Assembly: GCA_963971285.1 (NCBI GenBank) | Contig: OZ020247.1 | Coordinates: 11,242,614-11,306,613 of the forward strand | Source: Astropecten irregularis | Lineage: Eukaryota; Echinodermata; Asteroidea; Paxillosida; Astropectinidae | Length of the DNA: 64,000 nucleotides | Direction of reading: 5' to 3' | In this document: positions 33,283 through 47,234 of the stretch, in pieces | How positions within the stretch are numbered: the first letter of the stretch is position 1 | How the letters are laid out: each line of letters begins with the position of its first letter | Position numbers and translations under genes: made by a program | The notes under the pieces: model-generated | What the model was told of the DNA's origin: nothing | The model's database searches: none | The model's input: the letters and a program-made list of their open reading frames with translations, nothing else

Positions 33283-35700
33283 TGTGTCATAGTCTAAGTG
33301 TATAATTATGTTTAGTCTTAATTGCGCCTGCTTCGCTGTTTTCTCGCATAACGTGTGGTGCTATACTTGGATTTTCGGCCATGAACATGACTTTGGATTT
33401 TGGCACAGGCCATACCATCCTGTAGGGTACATCTGGGGCTACATTTCGTGCAAGTTTTAGTTCGATAGCCTCAGTATTTGGGGAGATATTTCAAACTCGA
33501 GCGTAAAAAAGTGTGTCATAGTCTAAGTGCAGTCTTAATTGCGCCTGCTTCGCTGTTTTCTCGCATAACGTGTGGTGCTATACTTGGATTTTCGGCCATG
33601 AACATGACTTTGGATTTTGGCACAGACCATACCATCCTGTAGGGTACATCTGGGGCTACATTTCGTGCAAGTTTCAGATCGATAGCCTCAGTATTTGGGG
33701 AGAAATTTCAAACTATAGTGTAAAAAAAAGTGTCTCATAGTCTTAGTGCAGTCTTAATTGCGCCTGCTCGGCTGTTTTCTCGCATAGCGTGTGGGGCTAT
33801 ACTTGGATTTTCGGCCAAGAACATGATTTTGGATTTCACCATAGCCCATACCACCCTGTAGGTTACATCTGGGGCTACATTTCGTGCAAGTTTTAGCTCG
33901 ATTGCCTCAGTATTTGGGGAGAAATTTCAAACTCTTCCGTAAAAAAGTTTGTCATAGTCTAAGGGCATTCTTAATCGCGCCTTCTTCGCTGTTTTCTCGT
34001 ATAGCGTGTGGTGTTATACTTGGATTTTCGGCCATGAACATGACTTTGGATTTTGGCACAGACCATAACATCCTGTAGGGTACATCTGGGGCTACATTTC
34101 GTGCAAGTTTCAGCTCGATAGCATCAGTATTGGGGGAGAAATTTCAAACTCTAGCGTAAATAAGTGTCTCATAGTCTAAGTGCAGTCTTAATTGCGCCTG
34201 CCTCGCTGATTTCTCGCATAGCGTTTGGTGATATACTTGGATTTTCGGCCATGAACATGACTTTGGATTTCCACTCAGCCCATACCATCCTGTAGGGTAC
34301 ATCTGGGGCTACATTTCGGGCAAATGTCAGCTTGATAGCATCAGTATTGGGGGAGAAATTTCAAACTCTAGCGTAAAAAAGTGTCTTATAGTCTAAGTGC
34401 AGTCTTAATTGCGCCTGCCTCGCTGATTTCTCGCATAGCGTTTGGTGATATACTTGGATTTTCGGCCATGAACATGACTTTGGATTTCCACTCAGCCCAT
34501 ACCATCCTGTAGGGTACATCTGGGGCTACATTTCGGGCAAATGTCAGCTCGATAGTTTCAGTATTGGGGGAGAAATTTCTAACTCTAGCGTAAAAAAGTG
34601 TCTCATAGTCTAAGTGCAGTCTTAATTGCGCCTGCTTCTCTGCTTTCTCGCATAGCGTGTGGTGTTATACTTGGATTTTCGGCCATGAACATGCCTTTGG
34701 ATTTTGGCACAGCCCACACCATCCTGTAGGGTAGATCTGGGGCTACATTTCATGCAAGTTTCAGCTCGATAGTTTCAGTATTGGGGGAGAAATTTCTAAC
34801 TCTAGCGTAAAAAAGTGTCTCATAGTCTAAGTGCAGTCTTAATTGCGCCTGCTTCTCTGCTTTCTCGCATAGCGTGTGGTGTTATACTTGGATTTTCGGC
34901 CATGAACATGACTTTGGATTTTGGCACAGCACCATACCATCCAGTAGGGTACATCTGGGGCTACATTTCGGGCAAATGTCAGCTCGATAGTTTCAGTATT
35001 GGGGGAGAAATTTCTAACTCTAGCGTAAAAAAGTGTCTCATAGTCTAAGTGCAGTCTAAATTGCGCCTGCTTCTCTGTTTTCTCGCACAGCGTGTGGTGC
35101 TATACTTGGATTTTCGGCCATCAACATTACTTTGGATTTCGGCACCGGCCATTCAATTTTGTAGGGTACATCTGGGGCTACATTTCGTGCAAGTTTCAGA
35201 TCGATAGCCTCAGTATTTGGGGAGAAATTTCAAACTCTAGCGTAAAAACGTGTGTCATAGTCTAAGTGCAGTCTTAATTGCGCCTGCTTCACTGTTTTCT
35301 CGCATAGCTTGTGGTGCTATACTTGGAATTTCGGCCATGAACATGACTTTGGATTTCGACTCAGCCCATACCATCCTGTAGGGTACATTTGGGGCTACAT
35401 TTCGTGCAGGTTTCAGCTCGATATCTTCAGTATTGGGGGAGAAATTTTAAACTCTAGCGTAAAAAAGTGTGTCATAGTCTTAGTATATAGTCTTAATTGC
35501 GCCTGCTTCGCTGTTTTCTCGCATAACGTGTGGTGCTATACTTGGATTTTCGGCCATGAACATGACTTTGGATTTTGGCACAGGCCATACCATCCTGTAG
35601 GGTACATCTGGGGCTACATTTCATGCAAGTTTCAGATCAATAGCCTCAGTATTGGGGGAGAAATTTCAAACTCTAGCGTAAAAACGTGTGTCATAGTCTA
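33283..35700 (+). repeat. Eleven diverged satellite monomers at right end of block 1
   Basis: Little repeated order is seen here, and monomers are more diverged than to the left. They include the anchor variant CTAAGTGTATAATTATGTTT (33,294-33,313), two CCACTCAGCCC units with GGGCAAATGTCAG, TTTCTAACTCTAG units, CAGCACCATACCATCCAGTAG (34,927-34,947) and the unusual GGCACCGGCCATTCAATTTT (35,141-35,160). All recur 20,680 bp downstream. Confidence 0.8.
33291..33318 (+). repeat. Anchor-region insertion variant
   Basis: The usual AGTCTAAGTGCAGTCTTAAT is replaced by AGTCTAAGTG, then TATAATTATGTT, then TAGTCTTAAT, a net gain of about 12 bp. The copy in giant block 2 is near 53,971-53,998. The inserted bases are AT-rich and do not match another part of the unit that I can see. 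Confidence 0.8.
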
Positions 35701-38700
35701 AGTGCAGTCTTAATTGCGCCTGCTTCACTGTTTTCTCGCATAGCGTGTGGTGCTATACTTGGAATTTCGGCCATGAACATGACTTTGGATTTTGGCACAG
35801 GCCATACCATCCTGTAAAGTACATCTGGGGCTACATTTCGTGCAAGTTGTAGCTCGATAGCCTAAGTATTGAGGGAGAAATTACAAACTCTAGCTTTAAA
35901 AAAGTGTATTATAGTCTAAGGGCAGTCTTAAATGCGCCTGCTTCGCTGTTTTCTCGCATAGCGTGTGGTGCTATACTTGGATTTTTGGCCATGAACATGA
36001 CTTTGGAATTTGGCTCAGCCCCAACCATCCTGTAGAGAACATCTGGGGCTACATTTCGGGCAAATATCAGCTCGATAGCTTCAGTATTGGGGGAGAAATT
36101 TCAAACTCTAGTTAAAAAAAGTGTCTCATAGTCTAAGTGCAGTCTTAATTGCGCCTGCTTCGCTGTTTTCTCACATAGCGTGTGGTGTTATACTTGGATT
36201 TTCGGCCATGAACATGACTTTGGATTTTGGCACAGCCCCTTCCATCCTGTAGGGTAAATAGGGCTACATTTCGTGCAGGTTTCAGCTCGATAGCTTCAAT
36301 ATTGGGGGAGAAATTTCAAACTCTAGCGTAAAAAAGTGTCTCATAGTCTAAGTGCAGTATTATTTGCGCCTGCTTCGCTGTTTTCTTGCATAGCGTGTGG
36401 TGATATACTTGGATTTTCGGCCATGAACATGACTTTAGATTTTGGCACAGACCATATCATCCTGTAGGGTACATCTGGGGCTACATTTCGTGCAAGTTTC
36501 AGATCGATAGCCTCAGTATTTGGGGAGAAATTTTAAACTCTAGCGTAAAAACGTGTGTCATAGTCTAAGTGCAGTCTTAATTCCGCCTGCTTCACTGTTT
36601 TCTCGCATAGCGTGTGGTGCTATACTTGGAATTTCGGCCATGAACATGACTTTGGATTTCGGCTCAGCCCATACCATCCTGTAGAGAACATCTGGGGCTA
36701 CATTTCGGGCAAATATCAGCTCGATAGCTTCAGTATTGGGGGAGAAATTACAAACTCTAGCTTTAAAAAAGTGTATTATAGTCTAAGTGCAGTCTTAATT
36801 GCGCCTGCGTCTCTGTTTTCTCGCATAACGTGTGGTGCTATACTTGGATTTTCGGCCATGAACATGACTTTGGATTTCGGCTCAGCCCATACCATCCTGT
36901 AGAGAACATCTGGGGCTACATTTCGGGCAAATATCAGCTCGATAGCTTCAGTATTGGGGGAGAAATTTCAAACTCTAGCTTAAAAAAGTGTCTCATAGTC
37001 TAAGTGCAGTCTTAATTGCGCCTGCTTCGCTGTTTTCCACATAGCGTGTGGTGTTATACTTGGATTTTCGGCCATGAACATGACTTTGGATTTTGGCACA
37101 GCCCCTACCATCCTGTAGGGTAAATGGGGCTACATTTCGTGCAGGTTTCAGCTCGATAGCTTCAATATTGCATATGGGGGAGAAATTTCAAACTCTAGCG
37201 TAAAAAAAGTGTCTCATAGTCTAAGTGCAGTATTATTTGCGCCTGCTTCGCTGTTTTCTTGCATAGCGTGTGGTGATATACTTGGATTTTCGGCCATGAA
37301 CATGACTTTGGATTTCGGCTCAGCCCATACCATCCTGCAGGGTACATCTGGGGCTACATTTCGTGCAGGTTTCAGCTCCATAGCCTCAGTATTGGGGGAG
37401 AAATTTCAAACTCTAGCGTACAAAAGTGTATCATAGTCTTAAGTGCTGTCTTAATTGCGCCTGCTTTGCTGTTTTCTCGCATAGCGTGTGGTGCTATACT
37501 TGGATTTTCAGCCATGAACATGACTTTGGATTTTGGCACAGACCATATCATCCTGTAGGGTACATCTGGGGCTACATTTCGTGCAAGTTGTAGCTCGATA
37601 GCCTAAGTATTGAGGGAGAAATTACAAACTCTAGCTTTAAAATTGTGCATTATAGTCTAAGTGCAGTCTTAATTGCGCCTGCGTCTCTGTTTTCTCGCAT
37701 AGCGTGTGGTGCTATACTTGGATTTTCGGCCATGAACATGACTTTGGATTTTGGCACAGCCCATACCATCCTGTAGGGTACATCTGGGGCTACATTTCGT
37801 GCAAGTTTCAGCTCGATAGCATCAGTATTGGGGGAGAAATTTCAAACTCTAGCGTAAAAAAGTGTCTCATAGTCTAAGTGCAGTCTTAATTGCGCCTGCC
37901 TCGCTGATTTCTCGCATAGCGTTTGGTGCTATACTTGGAATTTCGGCCATGAACATGATTTTGGATTTTGGCACAGACCATATCATCCTGTAGGGTACAT
38001 CTGGGGCTACATTTCGTGCAAGTTTCAGATCGATAGCCTCAGTATTTGGGGAGAAATTTTAAACTCTAGCGTAAAAACGTGTGTCATAGTCTAAGTGCAG
38101 TCTTAATTGCGCCTGCTTCACTGTTTTCTCGCATAGCGTGTGGTGCTATACTTGGAATTTCGGCCATGAACATGACTTTGGATTTTGGCACAGGCCATAC
38201 CATCCTGTAAAGTACATCTGGGGCTACATTTCGTGCAAGTTGTAGCTCGATAGCCTAAGTATTGAGGGAGAAATTACAAACTCTAGCTTTAAAAAAGTGT
38301 ATTATAGTCTAAGGGCAGTCTTAAATGCGCCTGCTTCGCTGTTTTCTCGCATAGCGTGTGGTGCTATACTTGGATTTTTGGCCATGAACATGACTTTGGA
38401 ATTTGGCTCAGCCCCAACCATCCTGTAGAGAACATCTGGGGCTACATTTCGGGCAAATATCAGCTCGATAGCTTCAGTATTGGGGGAGAAATTTCAAACT
38501 CTAGTTAAAAAAAGTGTCTCATAGTCTAAGTGCAGTCTTAATTGCGCCTGCTTCGCTGTTTTCTCACATAGCGTGTGGTGTTATACTTGGATTTTCGGCC
38601 ATGAACATGACTTTGGATTTTGGCACAGCCCCTTCCATCCTGTAGGGTAAATGGGGCTACATTTCGTGCAGGTTTCAGCTCGATAGCATCAGTATTGGGG

Positions 38701-41079
38701 GAGAAATTTCAAACACTAGCGTAAAAAAGTGTCTCATAGTCTAAGTGCAGTATTATTTGCGCCTGCTTCGCTGTTTTCTTGCATAGCGTGTGGTGATATA
38801 CTTGGATTTTCGGCCATGAACATGACTTTGGATTTTGGCACAGACCATATCATCCTGTAGGGTACATCTGGGGCTACATTTCGTGCAAGTTTCAGATCGA
38901 TAGCCTCATTATTTGGGGAGAAATTTTAAACTCTAGCGTAAAAACGTGTGTCATAGTCTAAGTGCAGTCTTAATTCCGCCTGCTTCACTGTTTTCTCGCA
39001 TAGCGTGTGGTGCTATACTTGGAATTTCGGCCATGAACACGACTTTGGATTTTGGCACAGGCCATACCATCCTGTAGGGTACATCTGGGGCTACATTTCG
39101 TGCAAGTTGTAGCTCGATAGCCTAAGTATTGAGGGAGAAATTACAAACTCTAGCTTTAAAAAAGTGTATTATAGTCTAAGTGCAGTCTTAATTGCGCCTG
39201 CGTCTCTGTTTTCTCGCATAACGTGTGGTGCTATACTTGGATTTTCGGCCATGAACATGACTTTGGATTTCGGCTCAGCCCATACCATCCTGCAGGGTAC
39301 ATCTGGGGCTACATTTCGTGCAGGTTTCAGCTCGATAGCCTCAGTATTGGGGGAGAAATTTCAAACTCTAGCGTACAAAAGTGTATCATAGTCTTAAGTG
39401 CTGTCTTAATTGCGCCTGCTTTGCTGTTTTCTCGCATAGCGTGTGGTGCTATACTTGGATTTTCAGCCATGAACATGACTTTGGATTTTGGCACAGACCA
39501 TATCATCCTGTAGGGTACATCTGGGGCTACATTTCGTGCATGTTTCAGATCGATAGCCTCAGTATTTGGGGAGAAATTTCAAACTCTAGCGTAAAAACGT
39601 GTGTCATAGTCTAAGTGCAGTCTTAATTGCGCCTGCTTCACTGTTTTCTCGCATAGCGTGTGGTGCTATACTTGGAATTTCGGCCATCAACATGACTTTG
39701 GATTTTGGCACAGGCCATACCATCCTGTAGGGTACATCTGGGGCTACATTTCGTGCAAGTTGTAGCTCGATAGCCTAAGTATTGAGGGAGAAATTACAAA
39801 CTCTAGCTTTAAAAAAGTGTATTATAGTCTAAGTGCAGTCTTAATTGCGCCTGCGTCTCTGTTTTCTCGCATAGCGTGTGGTGCTATACTTGGATTTTCG
39901 GCCATGAACATGACTTTGGATTTTGGCACAGCCCATACCATCCTGTAGGGTACATCTGGGGCTACATTTCGTGCAAGTTTCAGCTCGATAGCATCAGTAT
40001 TGGGGGAGAAATTTCAAACTCTAGCGTAAAAAAGTGTCTCATAGTCTAAGTGCAGTCTTAATTGCGCCTGCCTCGCTGATTTCTCGCATAGCGTTTGGTG
40101 CTATACTTGGAATTTCGGCCATGAACATGATTTTGGATTTTGGCACAGACCATATCATCCTGTAGGGTACATCTGGGGCTACATTTCGTGCAAGTTTCAG
40201 ATCGATAGCCTCAGTATTTGGGGAGAAATTTTAAACTCTAGCGTAAAAACGTGTGTCATAGTCTAAGTGCAGTCTTAATTGCGCCTGCTTCACTGTTTTC
40301 TCGCATAGCGTGTGGTGCTATACTTGGAATTTCGGCCATGAACATGACTTTGGATTTTGGCACAGGCCATACCATCCTGTAAAGTACATCTGGGGCTACA
40401 TTTCGTGCAAGTTGTAGCTCGATAGCCTAAGTATTGAGGGAGAAATTACAAACTCTAGCTTTAAAAAAGTGTATTATAGTCTAAGGGCAGTCTTAAATGC
40501 GCCTGCTTCGCTGTTTTCTCGCATAGCGTGTGGTGCTATACTTGGATTTTTGGCCATGAACATGACTTTGGAATTTGGCTCAGCCCCAACCATCCTGTAG
40601 AGAACATCTGGGGCTACATTTCGGGCAAATATCAGCTCGATAGCTTCAGTATTGGGGGAGAAATTTCAAACTCTAGTTAAAAAAAGTGTCTCATAGTCTA
40701 AGTGCAGTCTTAATTGCGCCTGCTTCGCTGTTTTCTCACATAGCGTGTGGTGTTATACTTGGATTTTCGGCCATGAACATGACTTTGGATTTTGGCACAG
40801 CCCCTTCCATCCTGTAGGGTAAATAGGGCTACATTTCGTGCAGGTTTCAGCTCGATAGCTTCAATATTGGGGGAGAAATTTCAAACTCTAGCGTAAAAAA
40901 GTGTCTCATAGTCTAAGTGCAGTATTATTTGCGCCTGCTTCGCTGTTTTCTTGCATAGCGTGTGGTGATATACTTGGATTTTCGGCCATGAACATGACTT
41001 TAGATTTTGGCACAGACCATATCATCCTGTAGGGTACATCTGGGGCTACATTTCGTGCAAGTTTCAGATCGATAGCCTC

Positions 41080-44000
41080 AGTATTTGGGGAGAAATTTTA
41101 AACTCTAGCGTAAAAACGTGTGTCATAGTCTAAGTGCAGTCTTAATTCCGCCTGCTTCACTGTTTTCTCGCATAGCGTGTGGTGCTATACTTGGAATTTC
41201 GGCCATGAACATGACTTTGGATTTTGGCACAGGCCATACCATCCTGTAGGGTACATCTGGGGCTACATTTCGTGCAAGTTGTAGCTCGATAGCCTAAGTA
41301 TTGAGGGAGAAATTACAAACTCTAGCTTTAAAAAAGTGTATTATAGTCTAAGTGCAGTCTTAATTGCGCCTGCGTCTCTGTTTTCTCGCATAACGTGTGG
41401 TGCTATACTTGGATTTTCGGCCATGAACATGACTTTGGATTTCGGCTCAGCCCATACCATCCTGCAGGGTACATCTGGGGCTACATTTCGTGCAGGTTTC
41501 AGATCGATAGCCTCAGTATTTGGGGAGAAATTTCAAACTCTAGCGTAAAAAAGTGTGTCATAGTCTAAGTGCAGTCTTAATTGCGCCTGCTTCACTGTTT
41601 TCTCGCATAGCGTGTGGTGCTATACTTGGAATTTCGGCCATCAACATGACTTTGGATTTTGGCACAGGCCATACCATCCTGTAGGGTACATCTGGGGCTA
41701 CATTTCGTGCAAGTTGTAGCTCGATAGCCTAAGTATTGAGGGAGAAATTACAAACTCTAGCTTTAAAAAAGTGTATTATAGTCTAAGTGCAGTCTTAATT
41801 GCGCCTGCGTCTCTGTTTTCTCGCATAGCGTGTGGTGCTATACTTGGATTTTCGGCCATGAACATGACTTTGGATTTTGGCACAGCCCATACCATCCTGT
41901 AGGGTACATCTGGGGCTACATTTCGTGCAAGTTTCAGCTCGATAGCATCAGTATTGGGGGAGAAATTTCAAACTCTAGCGTAAAAAAGTGTCTCATAGTC
42001 TAAGTGCAGTCTTAATTGCGCCTGCCTCGCTGATTTCTCGCATAGCGTTTGGTGCTATACTTGGAATTTCGGCCATGAACATGATTTTGGATTTTGGCAC
42101 AGACCATATCATCCTGTAGGGTACATCTGGGGCTACATTTCGTGCAAGTTTCAGATCGATAGCCTCAGTATTTGGGGAGAAATTTTAAACTCTAGCGTAA
42201 AAACGTGTGTCATAGTCTAAGTGCAGTCTTAATTGCGCCTGCTTCACTGTTTTCTCGCATAGCGTGTGGTGCTATACTTGGAATTTCGGCCATGAACATG
42301 ACTTTGGATTTTGGCACAGGCCATACCATCCTCTAAAGTACATCTGGGGCTACATTTCGTGCAAGTTGTAGCTCGATAGCCTAAGTATTGAGGGAGAAAT
42401 TACAAACTCTAGCTTTAAAGAAGTGTATTATAGTCTAAGGGCAGTCTTAAATGCGCCTGCTTCGCTGTTTTCTCGCATAGCGTGTGGTGCTATACTTGGA
42501 TTTTTGGCCATGAACATGACTTTGGAATTTGGCTCAGCCCCAACCATCCTGTAGAGAACATCTGGGGCTACATTTCGGGCAAATATCAGCTCGATAGCTT
42601 CAGTATTGGGGGAGAAATTTCAAACTCTAGTTAAAAAAAGTGTCTCATAGTCTAAGTGCAGTCTTAATTGCGCCTGCTTCGCTGTTTTCTTGCATAGCGT
42701 GTGGTGATATACTTGGATTTTCGGCCATGAACATGACTTTGGATTTTGGCACAGACCATATCATCCTGTAGGGTACATCTGGGGCTACATTTCGTGCAAG
42801 TTTCAGATCGATAGCCTCAGTATTTGGGGAGAAATTTTAAACTCTAGCGTAAAAACGTGTGTCATAGTCTAAGTGCAGTCTTAATTTCGCCTGCTTCACT
42901 GTTTTCTCGCATAGCGTGTGGTGCTATACTTGGAATTTCGGCCATGAACATGACTTTGGATTTTGGCACAGGCCATACCATCCTGTAGGGTACATCTGGG
43001 GCTACATTTCGTGCAAGTTGTAGCTCGATAGCCTAAGTATTGAGGGAGAAATTACAAACTCTAGCTTTAAAAAAGTGTATTATAGTCTAAGTGCAGTCTT
43101 AATTGCGCCTGCGTCTCTGTTTTCTCGCATAACGTGTGGTGCTATACTTGGATTTTCGGCCATGAACATGACTTTGGATTTTGGCACAGGCCATACCATC
43201 CTGTAGGGTACATCTGGGGCTACATTTCATGCAAGTTTCAGATCAATAGCCTCAGTATTGGGGGAGAAATTTCAAACTCTAGCGTTAAAACGTGTGTCAT
43301 AGTCTAAGTGCAGTCTTAGTTGCGCCTGCTTCGCTGTTTTCTCGCATAGCGTGTGGTGCTATACTTGGATTTTCGTCCAAGAACATGACTTTGGATTTCA
43401 CCACAGCCCATACCGTCCTGTAGGGTACATCTGGGACTACATTTCGTGCAAGTTTTAGCTCGATTGCCTCAGTATTTGGGGAGAAATTTCATACTCTTCC
43501 GTAAAAAGGTTTGTCATAGTCTAAGGGCATTCTTAATCGCGCCTTCTTCGCTGTTTTCTCGTATAGCGTGTGGTGCTATACTTGGATTTTCGGCCATGAA
43601 AATGACTTTGGATTTTGGCACAGACCATACCATCCTGTAGGGTACATCTGGGGCTACATTTCGTGCAAGTTTCAGATCGATAGCCTCAGTATTTGGGGAG
43701 AAATTTCAAACTATAGTGTAAAAAAAAGTGTCTCATAGTCTTAGTGCAGTCTTAATTGCGCCTGCTCGGCTGTTTTCTCGCATAGCGTGTGGGGCTATAC
43801 TTGGATTTTCGGCCAAGAACATGACTTTGGATTTCACCACAGCCCACACCATCCTGTAGGGTCCATCTGGGGCTACATATTGTGCAAGTTTCAGATTGAT
43901 AGCCTCAGTATTTGGGGAGAAATTTCAAACTCTAGCGTAAAAAAGTGTCTCATAGTCTTAGTGCAGTCTTAATTGCGCCTGCTCGGCTGTTTTCTCGCAT

Positions 44001-44125
44001 AGCGTGTGGGGCTATACTTGGATTTTCGGCCAAGAATATGACTTTGGATTTCACCACAGCCCACACCATCCTGTAGGGTCCATCTGGGGCTACATTTTGT
44101 GCAAGTTTCAGATTGATAGCCTCAG
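41080..44125 (+). repeat. 3,044-bp 14-mer unit inside giant block 2, first copy
   Basis: Copy of the unit at 22.36 kb, offset 18,720 bp, with the same monomer order. TACATATTG at 43,875-43,883 is a private substitution. Confidence 0.82.
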
Positions 44126-47100
44126 TATTTGGGGAGAAATTTTAAACTCTAGCGTAAAAACGTGTGTCATAGTCTAAGTGCAGTCTTAATTCCGCCTGCT
44201 TCACTGTTTTCTCGCATAGCGTGTGGTGCTATACTTGGAATTTCGGCCATGAACATGACTTTGGATTTTGGCACAGGCCATACCATCCTGTAGGGTACAT
44301 CTGGGGCTACATTTCGTGCAAGTTGTAGCTCGATAGCCTAAGTATTGAGGGAGAAATTACAAACTCTAGCTTTAAAAAAGTGTATTATAGTCTAAGTGCA
44401 GTCTTAATTGCGCCTGCGTCTCTGTTTTCTCGCATAACGTGTGGTGCTATACTTGGATTTTCGGCCATGAACATGACTTTGGATTTCGGCTCAGCCCATA
44501 CCATCCTGCAGGGTACATCTGGGGCTACATTTCGTGCAGGTTTCAGATCGATAGCCTCAGTATTTGGGGAGAAATTTCAAACTCTAGCGTAAAAAAGTGT
44601 GTCATAGTCTAAGTGCAGTCTTAATTGCGCCTGCTTCACTGTTTTCTCGCATAGCGTGTGGTGCTATACTTGGAATTTCGGCCATCAACATGACTTTGGA
44701 TTTTGGCACAGGCCATACCATCCTGTAGGGTACATCTGGGGCTACATTTCGTGCAAGTTGTAGCTCGATAGCCTAAGTATTGAGGGAGAAATTACAAACT
44801 CTAGCTTTAAAAAAGTGTATTATAGTCTAAGTGCAGTCTTAATTGCGCCTGCGTCTCTGTTTTCTCGCATAGCGTGTGGTGCTATACTTGGATTTTCGGC
44901 CATGAACATGACTTTGGATTTTGGCACAGCCCATACCATCCTGTAGGGTACATCTGGGGCTACATTTCGTGCAAGTTTCAGCTCGATAGCATCAGTATTG
45001 GGGGAGAAATTTCAAACTCTAGCGTAAAAAAGTGTCTCATAGTCTAAGTGCAGTCTTAATTGCGCCTGCCTCGCTGATTTCTCGCATAGCGTTTGGTGCT
45101 ATACTTGGAATTTCGGCCATGAACATGATTTTGGATTTTGGCACAGACCATATCATCCTGTAGGGTACATCTGGGGCTACATTTCGTGCAAGTTTCAGAT
45201 CGATAGCCTCAGTATTTGGGGAGAAATTTTAAACTCTAGCGTTAAAACGTGTGTCATAGTCTAAGTGCAGTCTTAATTGCGCCTGCTTCACTGTTTTCTC
45301 GCATAGCGTGTGGTGCTATACTTGGAATTTCGGCCATGAACATGACTTTGGATTTTGGCACAGGCCATACCATCCTCTAAAGTACATCTGGGGCTACATT
45401 TCGTGCAAGTTGTAGCTCGATAGCCTAAGTATTGAGGGAGAAATTACAAACTCTAGCTTTAAAGAAGTGTATTATAGTCTAAGGGCAGTCTTAAATGCGC
45501 CTGCTTCGCTGTTTTCTCGCATAGCGTGTGGTGCTATACTTGGATTTTTGGCCATGAACATGACTTTGGAATTTGGCTCAGCCCCAACCATCCTGTAGAG
45601 AACATCTGGGGCTACATTTCGGGCAAATATCAGCTCGATAGCTTCAGTATTGGGGGAGAAATTTCAAACTCTAGTTAAAAAAAGTGTCTCATAGTCTAAG
45701 TGCAGTCTTAATTGCGCCTGCTTCGCTGTTTTCTTGCATAGCGTGTGGTGATATACTTGGATTTTCGGCCATGAACATGACTTTGGATTTTGGCACAGAC
45801 CATATCATCCTGTAGGGTACATCTGGGGCTACATTTCGTGCAAGTTTCAGATCGATAGCCTCAGTATTTGGGGAGAAATTTTAAACTCTAGCGTAAAAAC
45901 GTGTGTCATAGTCTAAGTGCAGTCTTAATTTCGCCTGCTTCACTGTTTTCTCGCATAGCGTGTGGTGCTATACTTGGAATTTCGGCCATGAACATGACTT
46001 TGGATTTTGGCACAGGCCATACCATCCTGTAGGGTACATCTGGGGCTACATTTCGTGCAAGTTGTAGCTCGATAGCCTAAGTATTGAGGGAGAAATTACA
46101 AACTCTAGCTTTAAAAAAGTGTATTATAGTCTAAGTGCAGTCTTAATTGCGCCTGCGTCTCTGTTTTCTCGCATAACGTGTGGTGCTATACTTGGATTTT
46201 CGGCCATGAACATGACTTTGGATTTTGGCACAGGCCATACCATCCTGTAGGGTACATCTGGGGCTACATTTCATGCAAGTTTCAGATCAATAGCCTCAGT
46301 ATTGGGGGAGAAATTTCAAACTCTAGCGTTAAAACGTGTGTCATAGTCTAAGTGCAGTCTTAGTTGCGCCTGCTTCGCTGTTTTCTCGCATAGCGTGTGG
46401 TGCTATACTTGGATTTTCGTCCAAGAACATGACTTTGGATTTCACCACAGCCCATACCGTCCTGTAGGGTACATCTGGGACTACATTTCGTGCAAGTTTT
46501 AGCTCGATTGCCTCAGTATTTGGGGAGAAATTTCATACTCTTCCGTAAAAAGGTTTGTCATAGTCTAAGGGCATTCTTAATCGCGCCTTCTTCGCTGTTT
46601 TCTCGTATAGCGTGTGGTGCTATACTTGGATTTTCGGCCATGAAAATGACTTTGGATTTTGGCACAGACCATACCATCCTGTAGGGTACATCTGGGGCTA
46701 CATTTCGTGCAAGTTTCAGATCGATAGCCTCAGTATTTGGGGAGAAATTTCAAACTATAGTGTAAAAAAAAGTGTCTCATAGTCTTAGTGCAGTCTTAAT
46801 TGCGCCTGCTCGGCTGTTTTCTCGCATAGCGTGTGGGGCTATACTTGGATTTTCGGCCAAGAACATGACTTTGGATTTCACCACAGCCCACACCATCCTG
46901 TAGGGTCCATCTGGGGCTACATTTTGTGCAAGTTTCAGATTGATAGCCTCAGTATTTGGGGAGAAATTTCAAACTCTAGCGTAAAAAAGTGTCTCATAGT
47001 CTTAGTGCAGTCTTAATTGCGCCTGCTCGGCTGTTTTCTCGCATAGCGTGTGGGGCTATACTTGGATTTTCGGCCAAGAATATGACTTTGGATTTCACCA

Positions 47101-47234
47101 CAGCCCACACCATCCTGTAGGGTCCATCTGGGGCTACATTTTGTGCAAGTTTCAGATTGATAGCCTCAGTATTTGGGGAGAAATTTTAAACTCTAGCGTA
47201 AAAACGTGTGTCATAGTCTAAGTGCAGTCTTAAT
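44126..47234 (+). repeat. 3,044-bp 14-mer unit inside giant block 2, second copy
   Basis: Tandem copy of the preceding unit. Unlike its counterpart in block 1, it is complete and runs through both GTGTGGGGC monomers into the start of a third unit near 47.2 kb. GTTAAAACG at 45,241 is a private change. Confidence 0.82.

Larger units (their letters stand above)
16981..35700 (+). repeat. Giant repeat block, copy 1 (18,720 bp, about 86 monomers)
   Basis: Every distinctive monomer in this block recurs 18,720 bp downstream up to about 28,286, for example the CATATG insertion (18,451 and 37,171) and the unit at 24.7 and 43.4 kb. After gains in copy 2 the offset becomes 20,025 bp (28.1-31.9 kb), then 20,680 bp (33-35.7 kb). 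The block ends at the interval 35,668-35,712, in which the sequence equals both its own start and the end of copy 2. I noticed only scattered single-base differences, such as GGATTTTCGG at 23,561 against GGAATTTCGG in copy 2, so the duplication looks recent. Confidence 0.88.

Noticed and set aside
35309-35701. Open frame of 130 codons with a repeated WCYTW-type peptide
   Set aside because: Also a two-monomer read-through of the satellite, with no start context or conserved family. All shorter frames in the window have the same origin.
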